A stretch of 64,000 bases of DNA from Paenibacillus paridis. GTDB lineage: Bacteria > Bacillota > Bacilli > Paenibacillales > Paenibacillaceae. The notes under the pieces are model-generated. The model was given only the letters and a program-made list of their open reading frames with translations. It had not been told where the DNA came from and ran no database searches. The position numbers and the translations under genes were made by a program. The stretch spans positions 114,597-178,596 of the forward strand of contig NZ_VCIX01000076.1 of assembly GCF_006345825.1 (NCBI RefSeq), given 5' to 3'. Of the stretch, positions 51,092 to 59,258 are shown piece after piece (position 1 is the stretch's first letter; every line of letters starts with the position of its first letter).

Positions 51092-54000
51092 ATGATGTTA
51101 ACGGTACGAAAATGGTTTTGCTTTGCATTAGCGATAGCGGTTCTGGCGTCTGTGGTTATGATTCCAACGCCTGTCGCGCAGGCAGCAGCGGGGGAGGCAG
51201 CAGCCGCAGGAGCGGCTCCGGCTACCGTGTATTCTTATCAGCCGTCAGCAAAATATGCGGCTTCAACAAACTATTCCTTAAAGGCCAACGGGGTGGACAT
51301 TCCGGTGGTCAAAGGCTTTAGCGATTACGATTATGCGAGCTTCTCGGTATCGGACGGTCCCGTAACGTATGAGCTGACCATACTGAATACGGATAAGGTG
51401 CATGAATATTCGATAAGCCCGAAGAAGCTGGGCATTACGCCGGACTCGGTTGTCGGCCGCACAATTACGTTTACGACGCAGAAGGATGAATATTTGATCA
51501 TTATGATGAACAACCGGGCAACGCGTATGGTCATCGCAGCCGATCCGGCAGAGACCGATGTTCCGAATGCCTCCGGCGTGGGCATATATAATGTGACTGC
51601 CGCTCCGTACAACGTGACTACGACGGGGGAGAAAACGGGGGTGGCGGGAAGAACGGCTGCGCTTCAGCAAGCCATTGAAGATGCGAGCAGCTACGGCACC
51701 GCACAAGGGAACGGGAAGCAAGGCATCGTGTATGTTCCTTGCGGCACGTACTACATTGGGAATTTGGTGCTGAAAAGCAATACGGCGCTCTACATGCAGC
51801 CAGGCGCGACCTTTGTCGCAACGGGAAAGACGGCGGATTACACCGAGCATTGGTTTAAGGATTCGATGGGAAGGCCGGCGACATGGTGGATTTCCACCGC
51901 TTTTAACTCAACGAATATTAAAATTTACGGGCGAGGGACGATCGACGGCAACGGGCAAGCGCTGCACGATGATAAAAGCACGAATGGCAAGGGGATGATC
52001 AACAATCTGATCGTGCCTATCGCTACGTCTCATTTTAAAATGGATGGCATTACGGTTCGGGAATCGGCGGGCTGGGCAATCGTACCGACTCGCTCTAATG
52101 ATCTGATATTTACCAATTTAAAAATGTTCAACAGCCTCGGCATGGGCGAGAACGACGGCATTGATATTTGCGAATCGCAAAACGTGGTCGTACGCAATTC
52201 CATTGGCATTGCCCTCGATGATCCATATTCAACGAAGGCGTGGCGCGAGGATACGGACATCTCCTCTGGGAAAGTGCCGTGGCCGGGCAGTCCCGAGCCG
52301 GTTCAGAACGTGCTAATCGAGGATGCCATTTCATGGACGCTATGCTACGGCTACAAAATGGGTCAAGGCGTCATGCAGGACCAGCAAAACATTACGTTCA
52401 AGAATGGGGTCGTTTACAAGGCTGCGGTTGGCTTTGCGATCCATCATAAATATGGAGCGGGCACCATCAGCAACGTGAGATTCGAGAATATGGACGTTGA
52501 AGATATTAGCGGCAGCAACGAAGACAACAGTGCATGGATGACCATGTTTACGATCAATGGCGGCAATGCAGGTGTTGGGCCAATTACAGGTGTAACGGTT
52601 AAGAACATCACGGTACGTGATATTGGGGAAGGCTTCTCCAAGCTGAAGGGGATGGAAGGGGCAGAAATTTCGGATATTACTTTTGAAAATATTTATTTGC
52701 CGGGCAAATCTGCTCCTGCAACGACTCTGCATGAGATGAACTTCCTGAGCAAGGAGCATTACAGCGGCGTCACGATTAAACCGGTGCAAAACCCGGAGCC
52801 AAGAACACGGACGAATCTGGCGCTGGGCCAGCCTGCCGTTGGCTCATCCAATGATGGTACGGTGGATACCTCGAGTTACGTAAATGACGGCAATCTGGCG
52901 ACACGCTTTGGCTCCAAACGGGGCATCGATCCGAGCTGGATTTATGTCGATCTTGGCGAGAGCAAAGCGATAAACCAGGTAAAGCTCTATTGGGAGGGCG
53001 CCTATGGCAAAAGCTATCAGATCCAAGTCGCTAACGATATTAGCAGCGAGGCTAACTGGCAGTCCGTATACAGCACAACGAGTGGAAAAGGAGGAGTCGA
53101 GACCATTTCGTTCAACGAAACGAGTGCTCGTTATGTGCGCATGTACGGGACGGCAAGAGCGACGGTCTACGGGTATTCGCTTTGGGAGTTAGAAGTGTAT
53201 GGCCCAGAGGTGTTTGCCGACAGCATTACGCTCAATAAGTCGGCATTTTCAGTGGCAACAGGCAATACGGAGCAGTTGAGTGCCTCTCTGCTTCCGGAGC
53301 AGACGACGAACAAAAAAGTAAGATGGTCATCGAGCAACGTGAATGTAGCTACTGTTAGTAATGGCGGGCTTGTCACCGCCATGGGGCTAGGAACGGCAAC
53401 GATTACGGCAAAAACGCAAGACGGCGATCTAAGCGCAACGGCAGCGGTAACGGTGACAGAGCCGGAGGGACCGATGGCTCTGGTAACGCCAGACGATAGC
53501 CATATCCAATACATCGGACGCTGGGACAAAAGCTCCTCAAGCACATACAGCAGCTATTGGCCGGGGGCTTCTCTGCGAGTGGGCTTTACGGGAACGAATG
53601 TGAGATTAAAGCTGGCGGGCGAAACGGATCTTTTTGTCAAGGTGGATGACGGCGAGTACAAGCCATATATAGGCGTGAACGGCACGGTCTTGTTGACGCC
53701 GACTCCATTAGAAGAAGGAAACCATACGCTGACAGTTTCTTCACGGGACGTGAAGGATGTGCTTGCTTTTGAAGGGTTGCTGCTTGACGATGGGGCGGCT
53801 ACAGTACCAATGCCTGAAAGAGAGCACTTCATTGAATTTATTGGCGATTCCATCACGGTGGGCTATATGACTCCGGATGTATCGATCGCCTCGTATGCGT
53901 GGCAGGCAGGCGAGAAGTTAAACGCGGATCATACGCAAGTTGCGTATACGGGCATCTGTTTGCAGACGGGGGTGGCCTGCTACGCGCCTAATGCACTTGG

Positions 54001-56038
54001 GATGAGCGAGCAATATTTCAAGCTGCAAACCGGGGACTATCCGGGTTCTCCTGCATGGAATTTCAGTACTTATGAGCCAACGGCCATTGTTATTAATCTG
54101 GGCACGAATGATGCGAAGTTCAATGTGAGTGATGAGGATTTTCAAAATACGTATACGGCCTTTCTAGCGGATATTCGGGCTAAATTTCCGGCTGCACATC
54201 TGTTTGTGCTGAGAACGCTAGGCGGCTTCAAAGCAGATCCGACGCTAGCGGCGGTAAACAGCCGAATCAGCGCAGGCGACAAGCTGCTGCATTATGTGGA
54301 TACGACTGGTTGGGTAGCCAATTATCCGTCAGCAGATTTCGTGGACAGCCTGCATCCCTCTGCGGCTGGCCATACGAAAATCGCAAACCGATTAGTAGAC
54401 TACATGAAGCCATACTTGGACCCAACGGACCCAACGGACCCAACGGACCCAACAGACCCCACTGATCCTGTGGATCAGCTGTTGCCGCCTGCTTTGAATG
54501 AAATAGCAGCTGGAAATGGAGAGGCCAGCTTGAGCTGGACTGCTGTAGATGGCGCTTCGGGTTATAAAATCTTCATCAGCACAACTTCTGGCGTGTATGA
54601 TCATGAAGCAGCTACCGTCACCAGCTCTGTTTATTCTTATGTAGCCAAAGGCTTAAGCAATGGGCAGACGTATTATTTTGTAATTAAGGCTTATGGCGAG
54701 GCGGGTGATAGTCTTGCATCTGTTGAAAGAAGCGTTGTTCCAACGGCAGGGGGTTCACCTGTAGGACCAACCACTCCGCCACAGCCGAATAAACCGACAA
54801 GCACGGATTTTAAAGTATTAGTAAATGGCAGGGCAGAGCAGCTAGGAACCATTGAAACGTCCGTAAAGGACGGGAAAACCGCAACGACGGTTAAGCTCGA
54901 TCCTGTGAAGCTGGCGAGTAAGCTGGCTGCGGAAGGAGAACAAGCGGTTATTACCATTCGTGCGGAATCGTCTCCGGATCAGTTTATTGCCGAGTTAACG
55001 GGTGAACTGCTGGATCACTTACAGAACAAGGATGCTGTCATTGAGCTTCAAACAGAAGCTGGTACTTACACGTTGCCTGCAAAAAGTATTAAAACAGATG
55101 TTTGGGCAGCAGCTGAGCGTTCGGCGATAAAAATTGAATTGGCTATTAATAAGCCAAATGAGGAGATGCAGCAGCTTTTGAAAGCAGCGGCATTGACAGG
55201 CGGCTTTACGCTGGTAGGTTCAGCTCTTGATTTTACAGTTTCGGCGAGCTTTGGAGAGAAGAGAGTAGCTATCGATAGCTTTAATCGTTATGTGAAGAGA
55301 AAGATTATTCTAACTGACGGCATTAGTGTGGATGAAAATACGACCGGAATTGTGGTAGATCCGGATGGCTCGGTACGCCATGTGCCGACCAAGATTGTGC
55401 AGATGGATGGCAAAGCTTTTGCCGAAATAAGCAGCTTAACGAACAGTATGTATTCGCTCGTTCAATTTAAGGTTTCGTTTAAGGATATGAAGGGGCATTG
55501 GTCGGAAGCGGCAGTTAAAGAACTGAGCAGCCGACTGATCGTTAACGGAGCTTCCGAGGGGCGGTACCAACCTGATCAGGGAGTTACGCGCAGCGAGTTT
55601 GCAGCGATGCTCGTTCGGGCGTTGGGACTTAAGCCAGTGAAGGAAATCGTTCCATTTAATGATGTCAATCAAACAGCCTGGTATGCGACTGCAGTTCAGA
55701 CTGCGCATGCCAACGGTTTAATCGAAGGGTTCGAGGATGGCACCTTCCGTCCGGGAGCACTCCTATCGCGAGAGCAGGCGATGACGATTCTAGCCAAAGC
55801 AATGAAGCTTACGGGCTTAAAGGATAAATGGCCTGCTGCCAATACGGAAACGCTGCTGCAAGGGTTCGCGGATCGAGCGTTGGTTGCGGACTGGGCGCTA
55901 AGCGGTATTGCAGATTGCTTGCAGAGCGGGCTCGCCAAAGGAAGAACGCCTAGCGAGCTGGCGCCTAAAGCCATCCTTACCCGTGCAGAAGTTGCTGTAC
56001 TGGTGCAGCGTTTATTACAAAAATCGGATTTGATTTAA
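51092..56038 (+). CDS. SLH-anchored multi-domain polysaccharide enzyme: beta-helix, CBM32-like, SGNH esterase
   Basis: 1648 residues. Signal peptide (WFCFALAIAVLASVVMIPTP, then VAQA); an N-terminal sandwich; a right-handed beta-helix (about 188-560) of the GH28/PL type with NDGIDICESQNVVVRNS and IALDD as candidate acidic residues; an F5/8 type C (CBM32-like) module (about 572-708, TNLALGQPAVGSSNDG to YSLWELEVYG); a BIG2 domain; a CE2-like sandwich plus SGNH esterase (about 795-1110: FIGDSITVGY about 916, LGTNDAK about 1003, DSLHPSAAGH about 1084); a DPT-repeat linker; FN3; stalk; and three SLH motifs (about 1464-1648). It likely cuts and deacetylates an acetylated plant or microbial polysaccharide at the cell surface; the substrate is unknown. 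ATG 51092 is taken because GGGGGATGTGA precedes it and the signal peptide begins there. A cre-like site lies in its leader. Confidence 0.9.
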   Translation: MMLTVRKWFCFALAIAVLASVVMIPTPVAQAAAGEAAAAGAAPATVYSYQPSAKYAASTNYSLKANGVDIPVVKGFSDYDYASFSVSDGPVTYELTILNTDKVHEYSISPKKLGITPDSVVGRTITFTTQKDEYLIIMMNNRATRMVIAADPAETDVPNASGVGIYNVTAAPYNVTTTGEKTGVAGRTAALQQAIEDASSYGTAQGNGKQGIVYVPCGTYYIGNLVLKSNTALYMQPGATFVATGKTADYTEHWFKDSMGRPATWWISTAFNSTNIKIYGRGTIDGNGQALHDDKSTNGKGMINNLIVPIATSHFKMDGITVRESAGWAIVPTRSNDLIFTNLKMFNSLGMGENDGIDICESQNVVVRNSIGIALDDPYSTKAWREDTDISSGKVPWPGSPEPVQNVLIEDAISWTLCYGYKMGQGVMQDQQNITFKNGVVYKAAVGFAIHHKYGAGTISNVRFENMDVEDISGSNEDNSAWMTMFTINGGNAGVGPITGVTVKNITVRDIGEGFSKLKGMEGAEISDITFENIYLPGKSAPATTLHEMNFLSKEHYSGVTIKPVQNPEPRTRTNLALGQPAVGSSNDGTVDTSSYVNDGNLATRFGSKRGIDPSWIYVDLGESKAINQVKLYWEGAYGKSYQIQVANDISSEANWQSVYSTTSGKGGVETISFNETSARYVRMYGTARATVYGYSLWELEVYGPEVFADSITLNKSAFSVATGNTEQLSASLLPEQTTNKKVRWSSSNVNVATVSNGGLVTAMGLGTATITAKTQDGDLSATAAVTVTEPEGPMALVTPDDSHIQYIGRWDKSSSSTYSSYWPGASLRVGFTGTNVRLKLAGETDLFVKVDDGEYKPYIGVNGTVLLTPTPLEEGNHTLTVSSRDVKDVLAFEGLLLDDGAATVPMPEREHFIEFIGDSITVGYMTPDVSIASYAWQAGEKLNADHTQVAYTGICLQTGVACYAPNALGMSEQYFKLQTGDYPGSPAWNFSTYEPTAIVINLGTNDAKFNVSDEDFQNTYTAFLADIRAKFPAAHLFVLRTLGGFKADPTLAAVNSRISAGDKLLHYVDTTGWVANYPSADFVDSLHPSAAGHTKIANRLVDYMKPYLDPTDPTDPTDPTDPTDPVDQLLPPALNEIAAGNGEASLSWTAVDGASGYKIFISTTSGVYDHEAATVTSSVYSYVAKGLSNGQTYYFVIKAYGEAGDSLASVERSVVPTAGGSPVGPTTPPQPNKPTSTDFKVLVNGRAEQLGTIETSVKDGKTATTVKLDPVKLASKLAAEGEQAVITIRAESSPDQFIAELTGELLDHLQNKDAVIELQTEAGTYTLPAKSIKTDVWAAAERSAIKIELAINKPNEEMQQLLKAAALTGGFTLVGSALDFTVSASFGEKRVAIDSFNRYVKRKIILTDGISVDENTTGIVVDPDGSVRHVPTKIVQMDGKAFAEISSLTNSMYSLVQFKVSFKDMKGHWSEAAVKELSSRLIVNGASEGRYQPDQGVTRSEFAAMLVRALGLKPVKEIVPFNDVNQTAWYATAVQTAHANGLIEGFEDGTFRPGALLSREQAMTILAKAMKLTGLKDKWPAANTETLLQGFADRALVADWALSGIADCLQSGLAKGRTPSELAPKAILTRAEVAVLVQRLLQKSDLI
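54421..54456 (+). repeat. 9-bp tandem repeat in linker
   Basis: Three copies of CCCAACGGA and one CCCAACAGA encode DPTDPTDPTDPTDP between the esterase and FN3 domains. It is a slippage-prone spacer. Confidence 0.9.
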
Positions 56039-56119
56039 GCGAATAACGGTAACGTTGGACATTCGATATCCGAGGCATACACAAACTTTGGTGCCAAATA
56101 AGAAAACTTAGCAGGGTGG

Positions 56120-56163
56120 GGCTGTCCTACAGCGGTGTTTAACGGCTGTGGGGCAGCCTTTTG
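56120..56163 (+). terminator. Rho-independent terminator after the SLH esterase gene
   Basis: Outer stem GGCTGTCC / GGGCAGCC, inner stem ACAGC / GCTGT, then TTTT. Confidence 0.8.
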
Positions 56164-56240
56164 TCGATCATGGCCATTGAGCAGGCTTCATTAATACCTT
56201 ACTCAACATGTAAAAGGTCTTCTTTCGATTTGAGCCCTGA

Positions 56241-56430
56241 ATTTAGAAGGAATTTCTCCCGCTAAACTAACGTTATTCGCTTGTGATATGTAATAGGTGG
56301 AATTAATACCGTTAATCCGACGGTTTTACACCATTTGGGTTGGAATTGTCCGTATTAGAGGGAAAAATTCCATCTAAATGACCTGAAATTGCGTAATTGA
56401 TTAAAATAGCGGGACATATTCCCGTTAAAT
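56241..56430. repeat. Dispersed four-palindrome element, copy 4
   Basis: Modules at 56241-56268 (TTTAGAAGGAATTTCTCCCG then CTAAA), 56291-56316, 56352-56379 and 56403-56430, again ++--. The first module is identical to the first of copy 1 over more than 20 bases, while modules 2 and 3 differ. It sits in the 690-base gap between the SLH gene and the oxidoreductase; the rest of that gap shows only the terminator at 56120. Confidence 0.85.
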
Positions 56431-56728
56431 GAACCGCAGCAAAATTTTCAGCACAGACGACATCATTACCTTACGAAAAATCAACTCATCGAATGAAAAC
56501 AGCTAGCAACTCGCCTTTTGCACGAATAGTGTTGTTGAATATTGCACCTCATGATAGATAGGCCATTAAGCAAGATATTTTATTGAAAACAACCAATCTG
56601 CGGCTTTGCCCGTTTGTATGAGCATACTCCAAAAGTTTAACAAAGCTTCGGAGTGGGTAGTACGTGAGTAATAGCATAGGCAACGATTATTCAGTGGGTT
56701 GCTCGACGGGTAGAAAGTGGTGAGCGAG

Positions 56729-57895
56729 ATGGCAGATAAAATTAGAGCTGGAGTGATCGGGAACGGCTTTATCGGGCCGGCCCATATAGAGGCTGTGCGC
56801 AGATTGGAGTTTGTTGAAGTCGTCGCAGTGGCACAAAGCACGCAGGAAAAAGCGGACCTTAAGGCGGAGGAGTTAGGTGTACCTCTAGCTTATGGAGATT
56901 ATCGGGAGCTTCTTCGCAACCCTGACATTGATGTCGTCCATAATTGCACGCCTAATCATCTTCATGTGCAGATTAACCGAGAGATTATTGAGAGCGGGAA
57001 GCATGTGCTCTCCGAGAAGCCGCTTGCCATGTCGAGCTCGGAATCGAGGGAGCTGCTGGCATTGGCAAGGAAATATGGCGTCGTTCATGGCGTGAATTTT
57101 AATTATCGCCAGTTTCCCATGATGAGGCAGCTGGCGGAGATGGTGAAGCAAAATGAATTTGGCAAAATCAATCTGATCCATGGCAGCTATTTGCAGGACT
57201 GGATGCTCTACGATACGGACTATAATTGGCGTTTGGAGGATGAGAGCGGTGGCAGGTCACGTGCGGTAGCCGATATCGGCTCGCATTGGTGCGATACTGT
57301 CCAATATGTAACGGGCAAAAAAATTACACAGGTGTTCGCAGATCTGTGGACGGTGTTTCCCATCCGGAAAAAACCGCTTTCCCAGACGGAAACGTTCAGC
57401 GCAACTAACGAAACTGTGGCAGAGCAGTATGAGGAAATTCCAATTCATACAGAGGATTACGCTTCGGTACTGATTCGTTTTGACGATGGCAGCAGGGGTG
57501 TTTTTACCGTATCCCAAGTCAGTGCTGGCCGCAAGAACGCGCTTAGCTTTGAGCTGAATGGCACTCGAAAATCGGCTTACTGGAAGCAGGAGGAGCCTGC
57601 CAAGCTTTGGATTGGACATCGCGATCGCTCGAATGAGCTGCTAATGGCTGATCCGGCTTTGTTTCTCAAGAAAGCAAGGCCTTCGATTCACCATCCCGGA
57701 GGACATACGGAGGGATGGCCGGACTCAGTCAAAAATATGATGATGCAATATTATCACTTTATTCGGGATGGCAAAGATCCGTTAAAGGATACGCCGAGCT
57801 TCGCAACCTTTGCGGACGGGCACGTATCCATGTGCATAATGGAGGCGATCCTTAAGAGCCATGAGCAGCAGCGGTGGGTGACGGTAGAAGAGTAG
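56729..57895 (+). CDS. Gfo/Idh/MocA-family NAD(P)-dependent oxidoreductase
   Basis: 388 residues. The N-terminal Rossmann fold begins IRAGVIGNGFIGPAHIEAV (GxGxxG-type loop, with Asn in the first spacer), includes VVHNCTPNHLHV and the EKPLAMS signature whose Lys takes part in catalysis; the C-terminal sheet domain has the conserved DIGSHWCDTVQYVTG (His). These enzymes oxidise or reduce sugars, inositols or aminosugars. ATG 56729 is chosen for the GGTGA at 56719-56723. The gene is monocistronic and convergent with the LacI gene, so a shared role in sugar use with the operon to the right is only suggested by position. Confidence 0.92.
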   Translation: MADKIRAGVIGNGFIGPAHIEAVRRLEFVEVVAVAQSTQEKADLKAEELGVPLAYGDYRELLRNPDIDVVHNCTPNHLHVQINREIIESGKHVLSEKPLAMSSSESRELLALARKYGVVHGVNFNYRQFPMMRQLAEMVKQNEFGKINLIHGSYLQDWMLYDTDYNWRLEDESGGRSRAVADIGSHWCDTVQYVTGKKITQVFADLWTVFPIRKKPLSQTETFSATNETVAEQYEEIPIHTEDYASVLIRFDDGSRGVFTVSQVSAGRKNALSFELNGTRKSAYWKQEEPAKLWIGHRDRSNELLMADPALFLKKARPSIHHPGGHTEGWPDSVKNMMMQYYHFIRDGKDPLKDTPSFATFADGHVSMCIMEAILKSHEQQRWVTVEE

Positions 57896-57920
57896 AGCAA
57901 GTCGTTTTTACAGCTCAAAG

Positions 57921-57956
57921 GAAGAGGCTGCCAGCTGACAGCGGCCTCTTCTTTTG
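57921..57956. terminator. Bidirectional terminator
   Basis: GAAGAGGC / GCCTCTTC stem extended by inner TGCC/CAGCG pairings with T-rich flanks, between the convergent oxidoreductase and LacI genes. Confidence 0.82.
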
Positions 57957-57997
57957 GCTATTGAATTTAGTCGTAACAACTAAAACCTCAAAGGAAT

Positions 57998-59008
57998 TCA
58001 CAGCTTGCGGACACTGTCCCTCGCTATAACCTCGGTAGCCAGCATCACATGATGAGTAACTTCTTTGCCTTCAAGCAGGTCGATAAGCACTTGGGCGGCA
58101 TGAAAGCCGAGCTCGTACTTATGCTGGTGAACCGTAGTCAGCGCCGGCGTGCAATAAGCAGTCAGGTCGATGTTGTCAAAGCCAATGATCGAGATATCCT
58201 GAGGCACTTGTTTGCCCATGTCTTTTACGCCCTGCATAGCTCCAATTGCCATTAAATCACTCGCGCAAAATAAAGCGGTGACCTCCGGCTTGCTGGATAA
58301 GATTTCGATAGCGGCGTCATGCCCGCCTTGCTCGGAGAATCGGCCGTCGACCACCAGCGAATCATCGAAGGGAATGGCGCTATTATGAAGCGCTTGACGA
58401 TAGCCCTCCAGCCGCAGCAAGCTTACATCCGCTTGGGCATGGCCGTTAATCATCGCAATGTGGCGATGCCCGTTTTGGAGCAGATGGTCTACAGCAGCGA
58501 CTGCACCATTTAGGTTGTCAGACGTGACATAACCGACCTGCGGTCCCTCCAACGTAATATCAATGAGCACGCATGGAATATCCGACGATACAATTTCTTT
58601 CAAATACGGGTCATCCAAACGAATGCCCATGATGATAACCCCATCAACTCCGCGTTCCTGGCATAAGGTTTTGTAAGATTTGATGGTTTGCTTCTGAGGA
58701 GTCGTGCTGAATAACACGAGATCGTAATCGAGCTCCCCGGAACGATCGTTAATTCCGCATAGAACCTCAAAGGCGATATTGTCCTTAGAGCTGGCTCTTG
58801 TCACATTGGAGAGAAGCAGTCCGAGTGTTTTTGTTTTTTTGGAAATCAATGATCTCGCAGCCATGTTGGGACTGTAGCCGAGCTGATCTGCAATGGTGCG
58901 AATTTTGAGCCGTGTGCCTTCGTTAACATCGTCATAGCCATTCAAAGCGCGGGACACGGTCGTAACGGAAACACCGGCTGATTTGGCAATATCTTTAATC
59001 GTGACCAT
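57998..59008 (-). CDS. LacI-family transcriptional repressor
   Basis: 336 residues. N-terminal HTH TIKDIAKSAGVSVTTVSRALNGYDDV with the hinge LGYSPNMAARSL, then a sugar-binding-protein-like effector domain (DGVIIMG, SDNLNGAVAAVDHLLQNGHRHIAMI, FCASDLMAIGAMQ, IIGFDNIDL). It is divergent from the glucosidase-ABC operon, and two near-identical palindromes in the intergenic region fit its operators. ATG 59008 follows GGAGGT; an in-frame ATG at 59038 has no such site. The inducer is presumably a sugar released by or taken up through that operon. Confidence 0.92.
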   Translation of the reverse strand: MVTIKDIAKSAGVSVTTVSRALNGYDDVNEGTRLKIRTIADQLGYSPNMAARSLISKKTKTLGLLLSNVTRASSKDNIAFEVLCGINDRSGELDYDLVLFSTTPQKQTIKSYKTLCQERGVDGVIIMGIRLDDPYLKEIVSSDIPCVLIDITLEGPQVGYVTSDNLNGAVAAVDHLLQNGHRHIAMINGHAQADVSLLRLEGYRQALHNSAIPFDDSLVVDGRFSEQGGHDAAIEILSSKPEVTALFCASDLMAIGAMQGVKDMGKQVPQDISIIGFDNIDLTAYCTPALTTVHQHKYELGFHAAQVLIDLLEGKEVTHHVMLATEVIARDSVRKL

Positions 59009-59075
59009 AGAATACCTCCGGAATATCGTAAATCTCAACGTGTTAAATGTGAAAAATGAAATTATAAATTCGGGC

Positions 59076-59104
59076 TTGTAAATGCTTTCATCATGATCTA
59101 TAAT
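59076..59104 (+). promoter_or_regulatory. Promoter of glucosidase-ABC operon with overlapping cre-like site
   Basis: TTGTAA (59076-59081), exactly 17 bases, TATAAT (59099-59104). TGTAAATGCTTTCA at 59077-59090 overlaps the -35 box and differs from the cre consensus at one core base, so catabolite repression is likely. Confidence 0.8.
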
Positions 59105-59116
59105 TCGATTATATCG

Positions 59117-59136
59117 TATCCGAAACGTTTTGGATA
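59117..59136 (+). promoter_or_regulatory. LacI-type operator O1
   Basis: TATCCGAAACGTTTTGGATA, a palindrome with one imperfect position and a central CG as in LacI/GalR operators, just downstream of the expected transcription start. Confidence 0.85.
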
Positions 59137-59185
59137 GCTGGAATGCCTAGTTTCACATTACAGCTGCCTATTTTTTTGTCTCTTT

Positions 59186-59201
59186 TCCGAAACGTTTCGG
59201 A
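59186..59201 (+). promoter_or_regulatory. LacI-type operator O2
   Basis: TCCGAAACGTTTCGGA, a perfect 16-bp palindrome whose centre is 67 bp from O1. Two sites would allow looping or a roadblock to transcription. Confidence 0.85.
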
Positions 59202-59258
59202 TAACGAATAGTAATTTTGCGCATAGTAAGCTATTAACGTAAGAAATGAGGGGAAAGC

